Part shown: positions 1 through 8,978 of the stretch, piece by piece
Position numbering within the stretch: the stretch's first letter is position 1
How the letters are laid out: each line of letters begins with the position of its first letter
Assembly: GCA_013177805.1 (NCBI GenBank)
Contig: JABLXU010000007.1
Span: 1 to 64,000, forward strand
Direction of reading: 5' to 3'
DNA length: 64,000 nt
Source: Candidatus Omnitrophota bacterium
GTDB taxonomy: Bacteria; Hinthialibacterota; Hinthialibacteria; Hinthialibacterales; Hinthialibacteraceae
The notes under the pieces: model-generated
Seen by the model: the letters and a program-made list of their open reading frames with translations, nothing else
What the model was told of the DNA's origin: nothing
The model's database searches: none
Translations under genes and position numbers: made by a program

Positions 1-597
1 AAAGGCCATGTAGTTTCCTTACTGCACACGATGCAAAAACTGCCTCATTTGATTCAAAGTTTTTTCCGGCATCCTAAACTAAGCTATATTACAATGTAAT
101 GTCGGGATACTTACGTAAGGATTAATAATTATCGTTTAACATGTCATGGATGCTATTCATTCGATGGGATCGAGGATCCTGAAAGGAGTGCCGCAGGATC
201 AGTTCCATCGATAGGAAGCCGATGGGTTCGTATATGGTGGGATTCGATTCAATGGAAGGACAAATATGCAAGGCCTAATGTCAATGATGTACCCTGCATA
301 TGTACTCAAATAGATGGCAATGATAATCCAATTGGAATCCCTTTTGATGAAACATGGTCCAACTATTATAAGCCCGATGATCCATCGATTGACACTGGAA
401 ATGCGAATTATGTCGCAATTATTGCTCATGAAATCGGCCATTCCCTGGGTGAATATCATTCTGTAAATGATTACGTGGCAGATACAAATCTATTAAGAAG
501 TTTAATGCAATATGGTACACGGGAAGAAAATGAATTAAAGAGATTTGGTGTTTCCGCTGTAAGTCGTATTAGAAAATATACTCAATATTTGGATTAA
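1..597 (+). pseudogene. Metzincin-type zinc metalloprotease remnant (5' end outside window, in-frame stop)
   Basis: The frame is open from base 100 to a TAA at 595-597. It encodes HEIGHSLGEYH at 427-459, an exact HExxHxxGxxH metzincin zinc site. A Met-turn-like SLMQYG follows, with its Met codon at 505, so this is the catalytic core of a matrixin/serralysin-like protease. The same frame has a TAA at 97-99, and I see no ATG, GTG or TTG in frame between that stop and the zinc site. The intact gene must therefore have started upstream, either in another frame or through the stop. I infer a frameshifted or nonsense-disrupted gene; an assembly error is the alternative. It lies only 3 nt before the next gene and is AT-rich compared with most of the window. 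Confidence 0.55.
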
Positions 598-600
598 TGC

Positions 601-1761
601 ATGGTGAAGATAATGATTAAGATTTTACCTATAATATATTTGATACTTTTTGAATCACTTGATTACTGCTGTTTTGCCGCTATTCTGACAAAGATAGGTG
701 AGATTCATGAAAATATAGCTTTTTGTGAAACCGATGCCAAGAATCTGTTGATCGCTTACCAGTCGGAATCCACGGAAGGTTTGCGTTATGCGTTGCTGCA
801 GTATGATAAGGATCAAAAACCCGATGAACACCTATTTCCCTTGGACCTCAGCCGGACGGAGAGTGTTCGTTTGCATGGAGAATTTCTCTATATCTACCGG
901 GAGGATATCGAAAGTGCGAATGGCCGGCTGGACGTGATGGATTTACGCGATTTTCCTGATATCCACCTCGTGCAGACAATCCCCAATTTCAAGGGGCCGA
1001 TCCATGATCCGTTCCGGTATGGCTATCTGGTAATGGGAGAAGGATGGGTCTATCAACAAATAAATGACTCAAATATTCAATATTACGCCAGGAAGACCGA
1101 TGGTACTCTGCAACCCGCGAAGGAAATCAGAGAAAATCAGGGTGTTTACGCGCCGATGCTCATTCAAGGGGATTTCCTCCTTGGAACACACCGGCTCAAT
1201 CAGATCCGGGTGTTTCACATTTCCGAGAATTCCATCGATGAATTGAAAACCATACCTCTCGGGTTTCCCGAATTCGTGGGAACATCCCTTTGCGCCCCCG
1301 CGATCAATACCATGATTCCTTTTCACAACCTCCTGTTCACCTCGACTGCGCTAACCTGCATTGATGTCATGAATCCACCTGTGGATAATGAAGTGCCCCC
1401 GGAAGATTGGTCATCCTACTTGGGAGCCCTGGTCGCTGTGGAAGACTGGCACACGGCGACGCCGCGGATAGTGATGCCAGAGATAACGGTTCCTACCGCT
1501 AGTGAAAAACGGTTCGAAAGCGTGGCTGGCATGGTAATCTATCAAGATTTGCTGTTTCTATATCAATTTCCCTTTATCCGTATGTGGCGTTTTGATGGAT
1601 CCAATTTGATATACATGGATCAAATGGATGTGTCGGATGATAATCTCGATATGCACGTGTTGGGTAATTGGCTGATCCTCAATGCTCACGCGGAAGGATT
1701 ACAAATATTCAAAATTCATTATAACTCATCGAAGGCCGCGCATTGGGATCTATATGAATAG
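601..1761 (+). CDS. Exported protein of unknown function, possible beta-propeller
   Basis: 386 residues. The N-terminus is a hydrophobic segment (about residues 3-28) that looks like a Sec signal peptide or anchor. The rest is beta-rich, with recurring stretches such as GNWLILNAHAEGLQIF near the C-terminus that resemble the blades of LVIVD or similar propellers. This is only an impression and I do not recognise a named family. The ATG at 601 sits 3 nt after the stop of the metzincin remnant, so translation may be coupled; an in-frame ATG at 613 is an alternative start. Base composition is AT-richer than in most of the window, as for the neighbouring remnant. Confidence 0.6.
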   Translation: MVKIMIKILPIIYLILFESLDYCCFAAILTKIGEIHENIAFCETDAKNLLIAYQSESTEGLRYALLQYDKDQKPDEHLFPLDLSRTESVRLHGEFLYIYREDIESANGRLDVMDLRDFPDIHLVQTIPNFKGPIHDPFRYGYLVMGEGWVYQQINDSNIQYYARKTDGTLQPAKEIRENQGVYAPMLIQGDFLLGTHRLNQIRVFHISENSIDELKTIPLGFPEFVGTSLCAPAINTMIPFHNLLFTSTALTCIDVMNPPVDNEVPPEDWSSYLGALVAVEDWHTATPRIVMPEITVPTASEKRFESVAGMVIYQDLLFLYQFPFIRMWRFDGSNLIYMDQMDVSDDNLDMHVLGNWLILNAHAEGLQIFKIHYNSSKAAHWDLYE

Positions 1762-1871
1762 AAAGTAGTATTGACTACTCGCTCATTTGTGATGGCATGA
1801 ACTAGAATATAGTTTTATAATATAATTGTTATGCTTAAAATACAAATTTTAATTATTTTCTATACTACACC

Positions 1872-2918
1872 ATGAGACTATTATTCCTAATCATTCCATT
1901 TCTCTTCATCCACTTCTCGTATGCGACGGAAATCTACTTAACCCAGCCGGTCGGGGCATACGTCAATTCGTTAGGTGTGTTTCAAGTCATGCCTTTAGTC
2001 GTGTCCGCGTCCGGTTTCGCCGAGGTGGCTTCCGCCCAAATGACATTGGATACCAGTCCATTTCTGGTGACCGGAACCGAAGTCTCGCATCCGGATGTCC
2101 AAGCGCGGATCGATCAAAATGGAACAACCGTCCACGTGACACTCGACCGGATATCCTCCCAATATTTAGCGAAAGAGGAGTTGGTGAAATTTCGATTGGA
2201 ACTGGATTTGGTCAAAGCCAAAGACACGTATGGTTTTGGCCTATTTAGCCTTCATGAAGTAATGATAACGAATAACGATGGAAGCCGGGTGGAAAATGTA
2301 GGACTTCATCCTGGATCCTGGTTTATCGGGACGGATGCTCCCTCCATGGTGACCGTACGGCTTGTTTCCGGAGAAGACCGCCATCCCGTGCCTCGAGCCC
2401 AGGTCATCACCTTGGGTTTGGCGGGAGGTCCCGGCATTGGCGCGGGAAAATGGGAATTGACCAATGATCAAGGGGAAACCCAAATCGTATATCCCCCCGA
2501 GCAAGGGTACCTTCATACCGCGCCCAATGGAGAGGTTCACGAGAAGCCGAATCTGGACGTCCAGTTCATGCTCCGGATCGAACCAGCGGAGAATACGCCA
2601 GTGGATTTTGAACCCTTTGAAACTACCGGGCCCTTGCATTTCGCCCAGATCGAAGGATATCAATTCCAACCCATCGAGATCGCCGTTCCCATCAAAAGCG
2701 CGATCCATGAATGGATGCTTTATTATGACAACAATTCGCTCGAGAGCGGAGAAAGGACAGACTTTTTCTCACACTCCTCTCCCGCACTGGACAGACCGTT
2801 GTTTCGATTTGATGATACATCCATTCCACCGCCCAAGGAGGTAAAAATCAATAATGTTAGCATCCCGCCGGGCTTTCTTGAAGCAAACCACCCTGGCCGC
2901 CACGGCCGTTCTGGCTAG
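1872..2918 (+). CDS. Exported protein with cohesin-like N-terminal domain, function unknown
   Basis: 348 residues with a clear Sec signal peptide (residues 1-18, ending near SYA). Residues ~20-145 are beta-rich. Their pattern (VMPLVVSASGF, then alternating strands and a late LHEVMITNNDG) resembles cohesin or carbohydrate-binding domains of extracellular proteins. Residues ~155-235 could be a carboxypeptidase-regulatory-like beta-sandwich. Neither call is certain. The last ~22 codons overlap the next gene by 65 nt, and the KEV codons of this protein double as that gene's AAGGAGGT ribosome binding site. The extreme C-terminus may therefore not be ancestral. No good ribosome binding site is visible before the ATG. 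Confidence 0.6.
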   Translation: MRLLFLIIPFLFIHFSYATEIYLTQPVGAYVNSLGVFQVMPLVVSASGFAEVASAQMTLDTSPFLVTGTEVSHPDVQARIDQNGTTVHVTLDRISSQYLAKEELVKFRLELDLVKAKDTYGFGLFSLHEVMITNNDGSRVENVGLHPGSWFIGTDAPSMVTVRLVSGEDRHPVPRAQVITLGLAGGPGIGAGKWELTNDQGETQIVYPPEQGYLHTAPNGEVHEKPNLDVQFMLRIEPAENTPVDFEPFETTGPLHFAQIEGYQFQPIEIAVPIKSAIHEWMLYYDNNSLESGERTDFFSHSSPALDRPLFRFDDTSIPPPKEVKINNVSIPPGFLEANHPGRHGRSG

Positions 2919-3771
2919 TTCAATACCCCAATCCGCGCCGGCCATCGCGCCCATTGAACGCCCATTCGGCCCCAAAATGAAACTCAGCCTCGCCGCTTAT
3001 TCATACCGCAAGTACTTGGCAGAAGAGAAACCGCCTTCCATGACTATCGTCGGCTTCCTGGAAGAATGCGCCAAGATGGGTCTCGGCGCGGCCGAACCGA
3101 CAGCATACTATTTCCCTGCCCCCCTCACGCGAGAGTTCTTGATTCAATTCAAGCGCAAAGCGTTTTTATTTGGCCTCGATATCTCCGGCACGGCCATCGG
3201 CAACCGTTTCACCTGTCCGCCCGGACCCGAACGGGAACAACAGCTGGAGCAACTGAAACAGTGGGTGGATCACGCGGAAACCATGGGCGCGCCGTGCATC
3301 CGCGTCTTCGCCGGGGAGATTCCCGAAGGAGCCGATAAAAAGACCGCGATCCAATACGCCATCGAGACGACGCAATTGGCCTGCGACTACGCCGGTTCCA
3401 AAGGCATATACTTAGCGCTGGAAAATCACGGAGGCATCGTGGCCGAGCCGGAAGATATGCTCGAGATCATCCAAGGCGTTCAATCGGATTGGTTCGGCGT
3501 CAACTTCGATTCCGGCAATTTCCATACCGATGATCCTTACGCCAGCTTGGCCAAGATCGCGCCCTACGCCGTCAACGCGCAAATCAAAATCGAGATGCGC
3601 CCCAAAGGCGGTGAGCGCCAACCGGCTGATTTCGAACGAATCATCGATATCCTAGGCGAAGCCGGATACCGGGGCTACGTGGCCTTGGAATACGAGGGAG
3701 AGGAAGAACCCCGTGACGCCGTGCCCCGGTACATCACCCAACTGGCCAAAATTCTGGATCGCGCCAGCTGA
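2854..3771 (+). CDS. Tat-exported sugar phosphate isomerase/epimerase-like TIM-barrel protein
   Basis: 305 residues. The N-terminus carries a twin-arginine signal (SRRAFLKQ at residues 4-11 followed by an Ala-rich hydrophobic stretch), so a folded product is expected outside the cytoplasm. The remainder matches the xylose-isomerase-like TIM barrel (AP endonuclease 2 superfamily). Candidate metal ligands are the Glu in ALENHGG, the Asp in NFDSGNF and the Glu in ALEYEGEEE. The ATG at 2854 is supported by AAGGAGGT at 2835-2842, 11 nt upstream. It overlaps the preceding gene by 65 nt. Substrate unknown; exported members of this family are common in Planctomycetes-like bacteria. Confidence 0.85.
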   Translation: MLASRRAFLKQTTLAATAVLASSIPQSAPAIAPIERPFGPKMKLSLAAYSYRKYLAEEKPPSMTIVGFLEECAKMGLGAAEPTAYYFPAPLTREFLIQFKRKAFLFGLDISGTAIGNRFTCPPGPEREQQLEQLKQWVDHAETMGAPCIRVFAGEIPEGADKKTAIQYAIETTQLACDYAGSKGIYLALENHGGIVAEPEDMLEIIQGVQSDWFGVNFDSGNFHTDDPYASLAKIAPYAVNAQIKIEMRPKGGERQPADFERIIDILGEAGYRGYVALEYEGEEEPRDAVPRYITQLAKILDRAS

Positions 3772-3802
3772 GAGAAATGCATACATAAACCCATCATATC
3801 CG

Positions 3803-3892
3803 TATCGGACCCCAAAATACGCCGGAGGCCACTATGTCCATTTAATAGACAAAGTGAGTCCACCATAATGTAAATATCGGACTCCAAAATAC
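3803..3892. repeat. Short imperfect direct repeat
   Basis: An 18-base word (TATCGGACYCCAAAATAC) occurs at 3803-3820 and 3875-3892 with one mismatch. It lies in the spacer between the epimerase-like gene and tRNA-Ala. Function unknown. Confidence 0.5.
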
Positions 3893-3961
3893 ATTGGGGA
3901 CCGCCTTTTATGGGGAACAAAACGGGTGAACCGGGTTATTCTGGAGGATTTAGAAGAGAGA

Positions 3962-4034
<73 letters not shown>

Positions 4035-4056
4035 TTTTTTCAATTTCCGAAGCCAA

Positions 4057-4084
4057 ATCTTATCCCAACTCCCGATAAAATCAA
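4057..4084 (-). promoter_or_regulatory. Probable sigma-70 promoter of tRNA-Ala
   Basis: On the minus strand TTGATT (4079-4084) is followed after 16 bases by TAAGAT (4057-4062), about 22 bases before the tRNA 5' end. The -35 box overlaps the stop codon of the upstream sugar transferase gene. Confidence 0.45.
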
Positions 4085-5694
4085 CCCAAATCAGCCCGCT
4101 CCAAAGAAAAAAATCCTCTTTCCTCTTCCCCGTTCAATTCAGGCGAATCAATCCGAACTCCTTTCGCGCTGGATTCCATTTCCACCGGTTGAGAATGTTC
4201 CAATCCGTTTGGAATCCTACTCTCCCGTTCCGTGCAGGTGTACATCAAAAAGGGCAGCAAAAAGCAGCCCAGGGTTAGGAGGAGCAGAATCAGGCGTTTT
4301 TTACGGTCGCTCACATGTCCGTATTCCGACAGCACCACCCACAGCGTGTTGAAGAGGATCTTGAGATCGAGCCGCAACGACATGCTGTTGATATAGGCCA
4401 GGTCGTACCGCAGCTTGTGCTCCACCGGCGAATTGTAAAAGCCATGGATTTGTGCCAGGCCCGTCATGCCGGGGCGCACCGTTTCCCGCAGGCGGTAGGC
4501 TTGGATTTCACGCTTGTATTTCTCCACGAATTGGGGACGCTCGGGACGCGGTCCGACCAGGCTCATCACTCCGCCCAGCACGTTGAACAACTGCGGCGTC
4601 TCATCCAACCGCCAATGGCGTAGAAACCTCCCCACGGGCGTAACCCGGGGATCCTTGTCCCATGATAACACCGGCCCTGTCTCCGTTTCCGCGCCGACGT
4701 ACATCGTACGGAACTTGTAGATGGTAAACAGCCGGCCATCCTGCCCCACCCGTTCCTGGCGGTACAGCACCGGTCCTGGACTGGTCAACTTGATCACCAC
4801 GGCGATTAATCCCCACACCGGCAGCAGCAAGACAAGGAACAACGATCCGAACACCAGATCGAAAATCCGCTTGCCATACGCGCTGAATTCGTTGGCGTTT
4901 TGGGGATTGACGGGGATCAGCGGCACGCCGCCCACCTGCCCGATATTCACCTGGCCGATGATCACTTCGTACAACTCGGGCATAAGATGGATTTTGCATC
5001 CTGTGCTCTGGCAGGCGGAGAGGATCTCCAACAGTTCCTGGCGGTTCGCCCCCTGGCTGGTCACGATGATTTCATCGATGGCGTATTTCTGGACCAAATC
5101 CGGCAGATCGCGCATTTTCCCCAGAATGGGTGTTTCTTGTCCGGGATTCTCGATGTCGTCATCGACCAGGCCCACCACTTCGTGCCCGAGGCGCGAGTAT
5201 TGCTGAATATCCCGTTGCACGCTCTCGCCCAGTTTCCCGGCCCCCACGATCAAGATACGCGAACGGTCGTAAGCCCACCGCCGCCGGCGCTTGAGATACA
5301 ACATGCGCCAGCCCGCCGCCAGGCCCCAGCTCAGCAGAAAATTCAGGAACAGGATGTACCGGGAAACCTGATATTCCACCCCATAAAATGCGGCGGTGTA
5401 CAAAATCGCCAGAGCCTCGACACCATGGGCGGCCAACGAAGCCCAGCCGGTGAAATAGGCGATATCGAAGCGGGTCAAGTTCCGGCTGAAATCGTACATC
5501 CGGAAAAACGCCATGGCCGCCAGCCGGATGACTACCAAGATTGGAAATAAGGCGATGTAAATCCGGAAATTTTCGATCCGGATTTCTTGAAACCGGATCA
5601 GGAAGGAGAGAGTCAACGCCCCCAGGATGACCAGCAGGTCAACCCCAATAAACTTCCATAATGGGCCTTTGGGCGCGCCTTTCTTGTTCATCAA
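4081..5694 (-). CDS. Polyprenyl-phosphate sugar-1-phosphate transferase (exopolysaccharide/O-antigen initiation)
   Basis: 537 residues. It should transfer a sugar-1-phosphate from a UDP-sugar to undecaprenyl phosphate at the inner membrane, the first step of exopolysaccharide or O-antigen synthesis. The N-terminal half has several membrane helices and a Rossmann-like segment beginning IVGAGKLGESV. The C-terminal half is the bacterial sugar transferase domain: a hydrophobic helix after KRIFDLVFGS, then LYRQERVGQDG, FRTMY, RLDETPQLFNVL, SLVGPRPERP and RPGMTGLAQ. It continues ~75 residues beyond the usual family end, with an extra hydrophobic helix (RLILLLLTLGCFLLPFLMY) and an acidic tail. The start is TTG at 5694 or the adjacent ATG at 5691; GAGG lies upstream. 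No glycosyltransferase cluster surrounds it. Confidence 0.9.
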   Translation of the reverse strand: MMNKKGAPKGPLWKFIGVDLLVILGALTLSFLIRFQEIRIENFRIYIALFPILVVIRLAAMAFFRMYDFSRNLTRFDIAYFTGWASLAAHGVEALAILYTAAFYGVEYQVSRYILFLNFLLSWGLAAGWRMLYLKRRRRWAYDRSRILIVGAGKLGESVQRDIQQYSRLGHEVVGLVDDDIENPGQETPILGKMRDLPDLVQKYAIDEIIVTSQGANRQELLEILSACQSTGCKIHLMPELYEVIIGQVNIGQVGGVPLIPVNPQNANEFSAYGKRIFDLVFGSLFLVLLLPVWGLIAVVIKLTSPGPVLYRQERVGQDGRLFTIYKFRTMYVGAETETGPVLSWDKDPRVTPVGRFLRHWRLDETPQLFNVLGGVMSLVGPRPERPQFVEKYKREIQAYRLRETVRPGMTGLAQIHGFYNSPVEHKLRYDLAYINSMSLRLDLKILFNTLWVVLSEYGHVSDRKKRLILLLLTLGCFLLPFLMYTCTERESRIPNGLEHSQPVEMESSAKGVRIDSPELNGEEERGFFSLERADLG

Positions 5695-6048
5695 CGGTGT
5701 ATTTCCCTCGTGCGCGGATCACGAATCATGGATTGCCAGGGATTTGCAATGCTTCAAACCGAGTGTTCACCCTCCGGACCGGCCACCCGGTATCTACCCG
5801 CCTCCGGTTTCCAGGATCCCGTGGCGCTCGGTCATGAAACGGCCCGCCGCCGTCCGGGGGAACGGTCCGTGACGTGTTTTTTTGCAGGTCGAAGATTCGC
5901 CTGATCTTTCCAGAACCTAAAAAACTTTATCACCCTCCCGCCCGCAACCCAAGGCATTGTCAAGACTGCGGGATGACAAGCCCGGCGGGATTTGGTATGG
6001 TCGGTAAGATTTTTCAACGATATTTTGGTCCAGCGGGACAGGTTGCCG
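5695..6048. other. Intergenic region between divergent genes
   Basis: 354 bases between the divergently transcribed sugar transferase and YfhO-like genes. It probably holds both promoters, but I cannot point to convincing boxes, an RNA gene or a repeat. An in-frame ATG at 5992 could extend the downstream gene by 19 codons. Confidence 0.5.
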
Positions 6049-8895
6049 ATGATGAATCCGAATGGGTGTGAAATCCCCCGGTTGGGAAGGCGGGATCTCT
6101 ACTACGCTCTCGCGCTCCTGGCAGCGGTCATTGCTTTCAATCCTTCCATCGCGTTCGAAGGGCAAATCCCGCTGGATGAAGATTCACTCCTCTTTTTTTA
6201 TCCGCTCCGCGCCTTGCATAGCGATCCTTCCGTCCAATTCTGGGATCCATACCTCTTTTGCGGATTCCCGCGGGACGCCAATCCGCAATCGCAAATCCTC
6301 TATTTTCCCAATCTCCTCTTTTTGCTTGTCCCTCCGGCGGTGGGCTACCCCGCCCTCTTGATTGGCCATTTGTTTCTGGGCGGCGCCTTGATGTACTTCC
6401 TTCTGCGCGGCCTCCGCCTTTCGCCCGAGGCGGCCTTCTTTGGTTCGCTGGCGTTCACGGTAAGCACCTTTTGGCGCTGCAAAATCACCAACCTGGGCTT
6501 GTTGGAAGGCATCAGCTGGATGCCGGGCCTCCTGTTCTATCTGCTCCTCAGTTTAGAGACTGGCTCGTGGGTCTCCCGGCTGACCGCGGGATTGTTTTTC
6601 TCCATGGTGATCCTGGCAGGTGTTCCCCACACCGTCCTGTACGGCCTCATCTTGCTGGGAATCGTGACATGGCTCTATTCGTTTGGCCGCGGGATTGCTT
6701 ATCGTTCCTCCATACTGACCTTCTTCTCCATCACGATCACGGCGGCCTTGCTGACCATGGGCATGTGGCTGCCCGCTTATTTATACCTCCCCGAAACTTC
6801 CCGCGCACAGCTGGATCTAAAAGAAGCCCTCGCCGGATCAATCGGCTGGACCGGAATATGGAAGGTATTCTTGGGCGGATTGGCCCAGCCGGAAATCTCG
6901 CGGCTCGATCCGTGGGAAGGAACGTGTTATCTCGGCGCCACGGCGCTTTTTTTCATCCCGGCGGGCTGGATGGCCATGTCCAAACGCCTGCGCCGTTCCC
7001 TCGTGGCGTTGATACTCGTTGCCGTCTTATGCACGTTGGGACCCGAGGGGGGATTGTTCCCGCTGCTGCATAAAACCATTCCCGGATGGAACACCATCAA
7101 TCTGCCCAACCGGTCTCTGCTTCTGGCGGCCCTTGCCTTGCCTATTTTCAGCGCGTTTGGATTTCAATACCTCCTGAACTACCACCCATTTTCGTGTTTG
7201 ACGCGCTACGGTCTTCCCTTCCTCGCCTTGACGGGAATCGCCGCGGCCGGATTTGTCACCTGGCTATACCCTGGAGTGGGCAGTTCCCTGATCTATTCCG
7301 GCCTGACCCGCACCTTCCAGTTCGAATCCCTCAGTGACGGACAATGGGCGCTGCTGATCGGGGGACTCTGGCTTGCGGTCACCGCGCTGATCCTCGCGCT
7401 GCTCGGCGCCAAAATCATCCAATCCCATGCCGCGGCGCTTCTTTTTTCGCTTCTCGTGATCACCCAATCCGCCCAGTATTCTCAACGGTTGTTTTTGCAA
7501 ACGGCCTCCCCTTCGTTTTTCGATCCTCCAAAGTCCGTGCGGCTTCTTCAAGACACAATCGCCCAGACTGGCCGGCGGGTTTGCGGATTCGTGCCGATGA
7601 TTGACACGGGCAGCGATGTCCGCATGCGCCTCATTCAGCCATCCCTGATGCACCGGCTTCCAGAAGTGTACCGTCTTCCCGAAATCCAGGGTTACGATCC
7701 TCTATACCCCAAACGGTACGCGGAACTGTTGCGCGCCTGGGCAGGGCACTCGCGCGCTACCGACAAAATCCGCACCATCCGCCTGGAACGTTTGCCCCTG
7801 CCTCTCCTGAATTTCCTGGGGGTGGGCTACGTAACCGGCTATCCCAATCAAGAAGTTTTATTTACGGGAAGCGGCGGCGAACTGAACGGCGCGGGCACCC
7901 TGCAAAGTCCATTGAAGACCCCGCGGGAGGTGGAATCCATCACGTTCCGATGGCTTTGCGCCGGCCTGCCTTCCATTCCGCAAGGCGTAGAAATAGGAAA
8001 AGTCCATGTTCACAAGGAGGATCAGGCCGTGGAGACCTTTCCGGTCCGCATGGGTCTCGACATTGCCAATTATATAACCGAATACCCCGGGATGACCCTC
8101 CGCCACCGTCCGGCCACTGAATTCCGATGGTTTCCGGTCCCCTCTCCCGCCGGATACGCCAAGGTCCGCCAGTACACGGCGGCCTACAAGTTGAGCCGGC
8201 CTGCGGAAATCGACAAAGTCTCCATTGATTTCTTACTCCCGCAGGGCCGGTTCGTGGTCCTCGAAATCAATCTGCAAACCACCAATTTCCACGGTTTACT
8301 ACGCGTTGACTCCAGATTGGAATCCGATACGGGATTACCGGTGTACGTGAATCCCGGGGCGGGGCCACCCGTCTACCTGTCGCGAAACATTGTTCTTTAT
8401 GACCGGTTGGAAGAAATGATCAACATACTGGAAACATTGGAGCCTGGCGAATCCCCGCCCGCCTTTTTTCTCCGCGGCGAGGAAATTAAAACGGAACGCC
8501 CTCCCATACCCCAGGAATCTCCCGGAGGTGCGATTTTGGAGTATTCCCGTAAAAATTCGGATCATTTCACCCTGCGTACCCGCTCCCCGTATGACGAAAT
8601 GCTCCTGGTTCAGGAGAACTATTCGCCCAACTGGAATGCCATGGTGGATGGCTCGCCGGTTCCGGTGTACCGAGCCAATCACGCCTTCATGGCCGTTCTC
8701 CTCAACGCGGGCGAACACGAGACCGTCTTTCACTATTTTCCCCGCCTGTTTTATTACGCCACGTCCGCCGGCGGCTGCATGCTTAGCTTGGTGATCCTGT
8801 TGTTGGTCCTACATCCGCGGGAATGGCTTGTGCCCCGTCCAGTTGAACCCGATTCCAGCAACCTGATGTCCGAGCAAGCGTCTCCAGGCGGATAA
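6049..8895 (+). CDS. YfhO-like multi-pass membrane protein (GT-C-type fold)
   Basis: 948 residues from this start. The N-terminal ~480 residues form a dozen or so transmembrane helices. An early extracytoplasmic loop contains acidic residues (IPLDEDSLLFFYPLR) followed by WDPYLFCGFPRDANPQ, the layout of YfhO/GT-C lipid-linked-sugar glycosyltransferases. The C-terminal ~400 residues form a soluble beta-rich domain, closed by a last helix (SLVILLLVLH). In other bacteria YfhO-like proteins decorate teichoic or lipoteichoic acids or other glycopolymers; the acceptor here is unknown. I chose ATG 6049 because the protein then begins with a short basic segment before the first helix. ATG 5992 is possible. 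Confidence 0.8.
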   Translation: MMNPNGCEIPRLGRRDLYYALALLAAVIAFNPSIAFEGQIPLDEDSLLFFYPLRALHSDPSVQFWDPYLFCGFPRDANPQSQILYFPNLLFLLVPPAVGYPALLIGHLFLGGALMYFLLRGLRLSPEAAFFGSLAFTVSTFWRCKITNLGLLEGISWMPGLLFYLLLSLETGSWVSRLTAGLFFSMVILAGVPHTVLYGLILLGIVTWLYSFGRGIAYRSSILTFFSITITAALLTMGMWLPAYLYLPETSRAQLDLKEALAGSIGWTGIWKVFLGGLAQPEISRLDPWEGTCYLGATALFFIPAGWMAMSKRLRRSLVALILVAVLCTLGPEGGLFPLLHKTIPGWNTINLPNRSLLLAALALPIFSAFGFQYLLNYHPFSCLTRYGLPFLALTGIAAAGFVTWLYPGVGSSLIYSGLTRTFQFESLSDGQWALLIGGLWLAVTALILALLGAKIIQSHAAALLFSLLVITQSAQYSQRLFLQTASPSFFDPPKSVRLLQDTIAQTGRRVCGFVPMIDTGSDVRMRLIQPSLMHRLPEVYRLPEIQGYDPLYPKRYAELLRAWAGHSRATDKIRTIRLERLPLPLLNFLGVGYVTGYPNQEVLFTGSGGELNGAGTLQSPLKTPREVESITFRWLCAGLPSIPQGVEIGKVHVHKEDQAVETFPVRMGLDIANYITEYPGMTLRHRPATEFRWFPVPSPAGYAKVRQYTAAYKLSRPAEIDKVSIDFLLPQGRFVVLEINLQTTNFHGLLRVDSRLESDTGLPVYVNPGAGPPVYLSRNIVLYDRLEEMINILETLEPGESPPAFFLRGEEIKTERPPIPQESPGGAILEYSRKNSDHFTLRTRSPYDEMLLVQENYSPNWNAMVDGSPVPVYRANHAFMAVLLNAGEHETVFHYFPRLFYYATSAGGCMLSLVILLLVLHPREWLVPRPVEPDSSNLMSEQASPGG

Positions 8896-8978
8896 ACCGC
8901 CGTCCCGCTTGTTTCCCTAACCAGAAATGCCACAATGGATTTTTCCCATGCGCATCAAATCAAGCCAAGGGTGTGTTT

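Noticed and set aside
3900..3955. Hairpin near tRNA-Ala as a terminator
   Set aside because: Arms are short and imperfect and no T-run follows in the right place.
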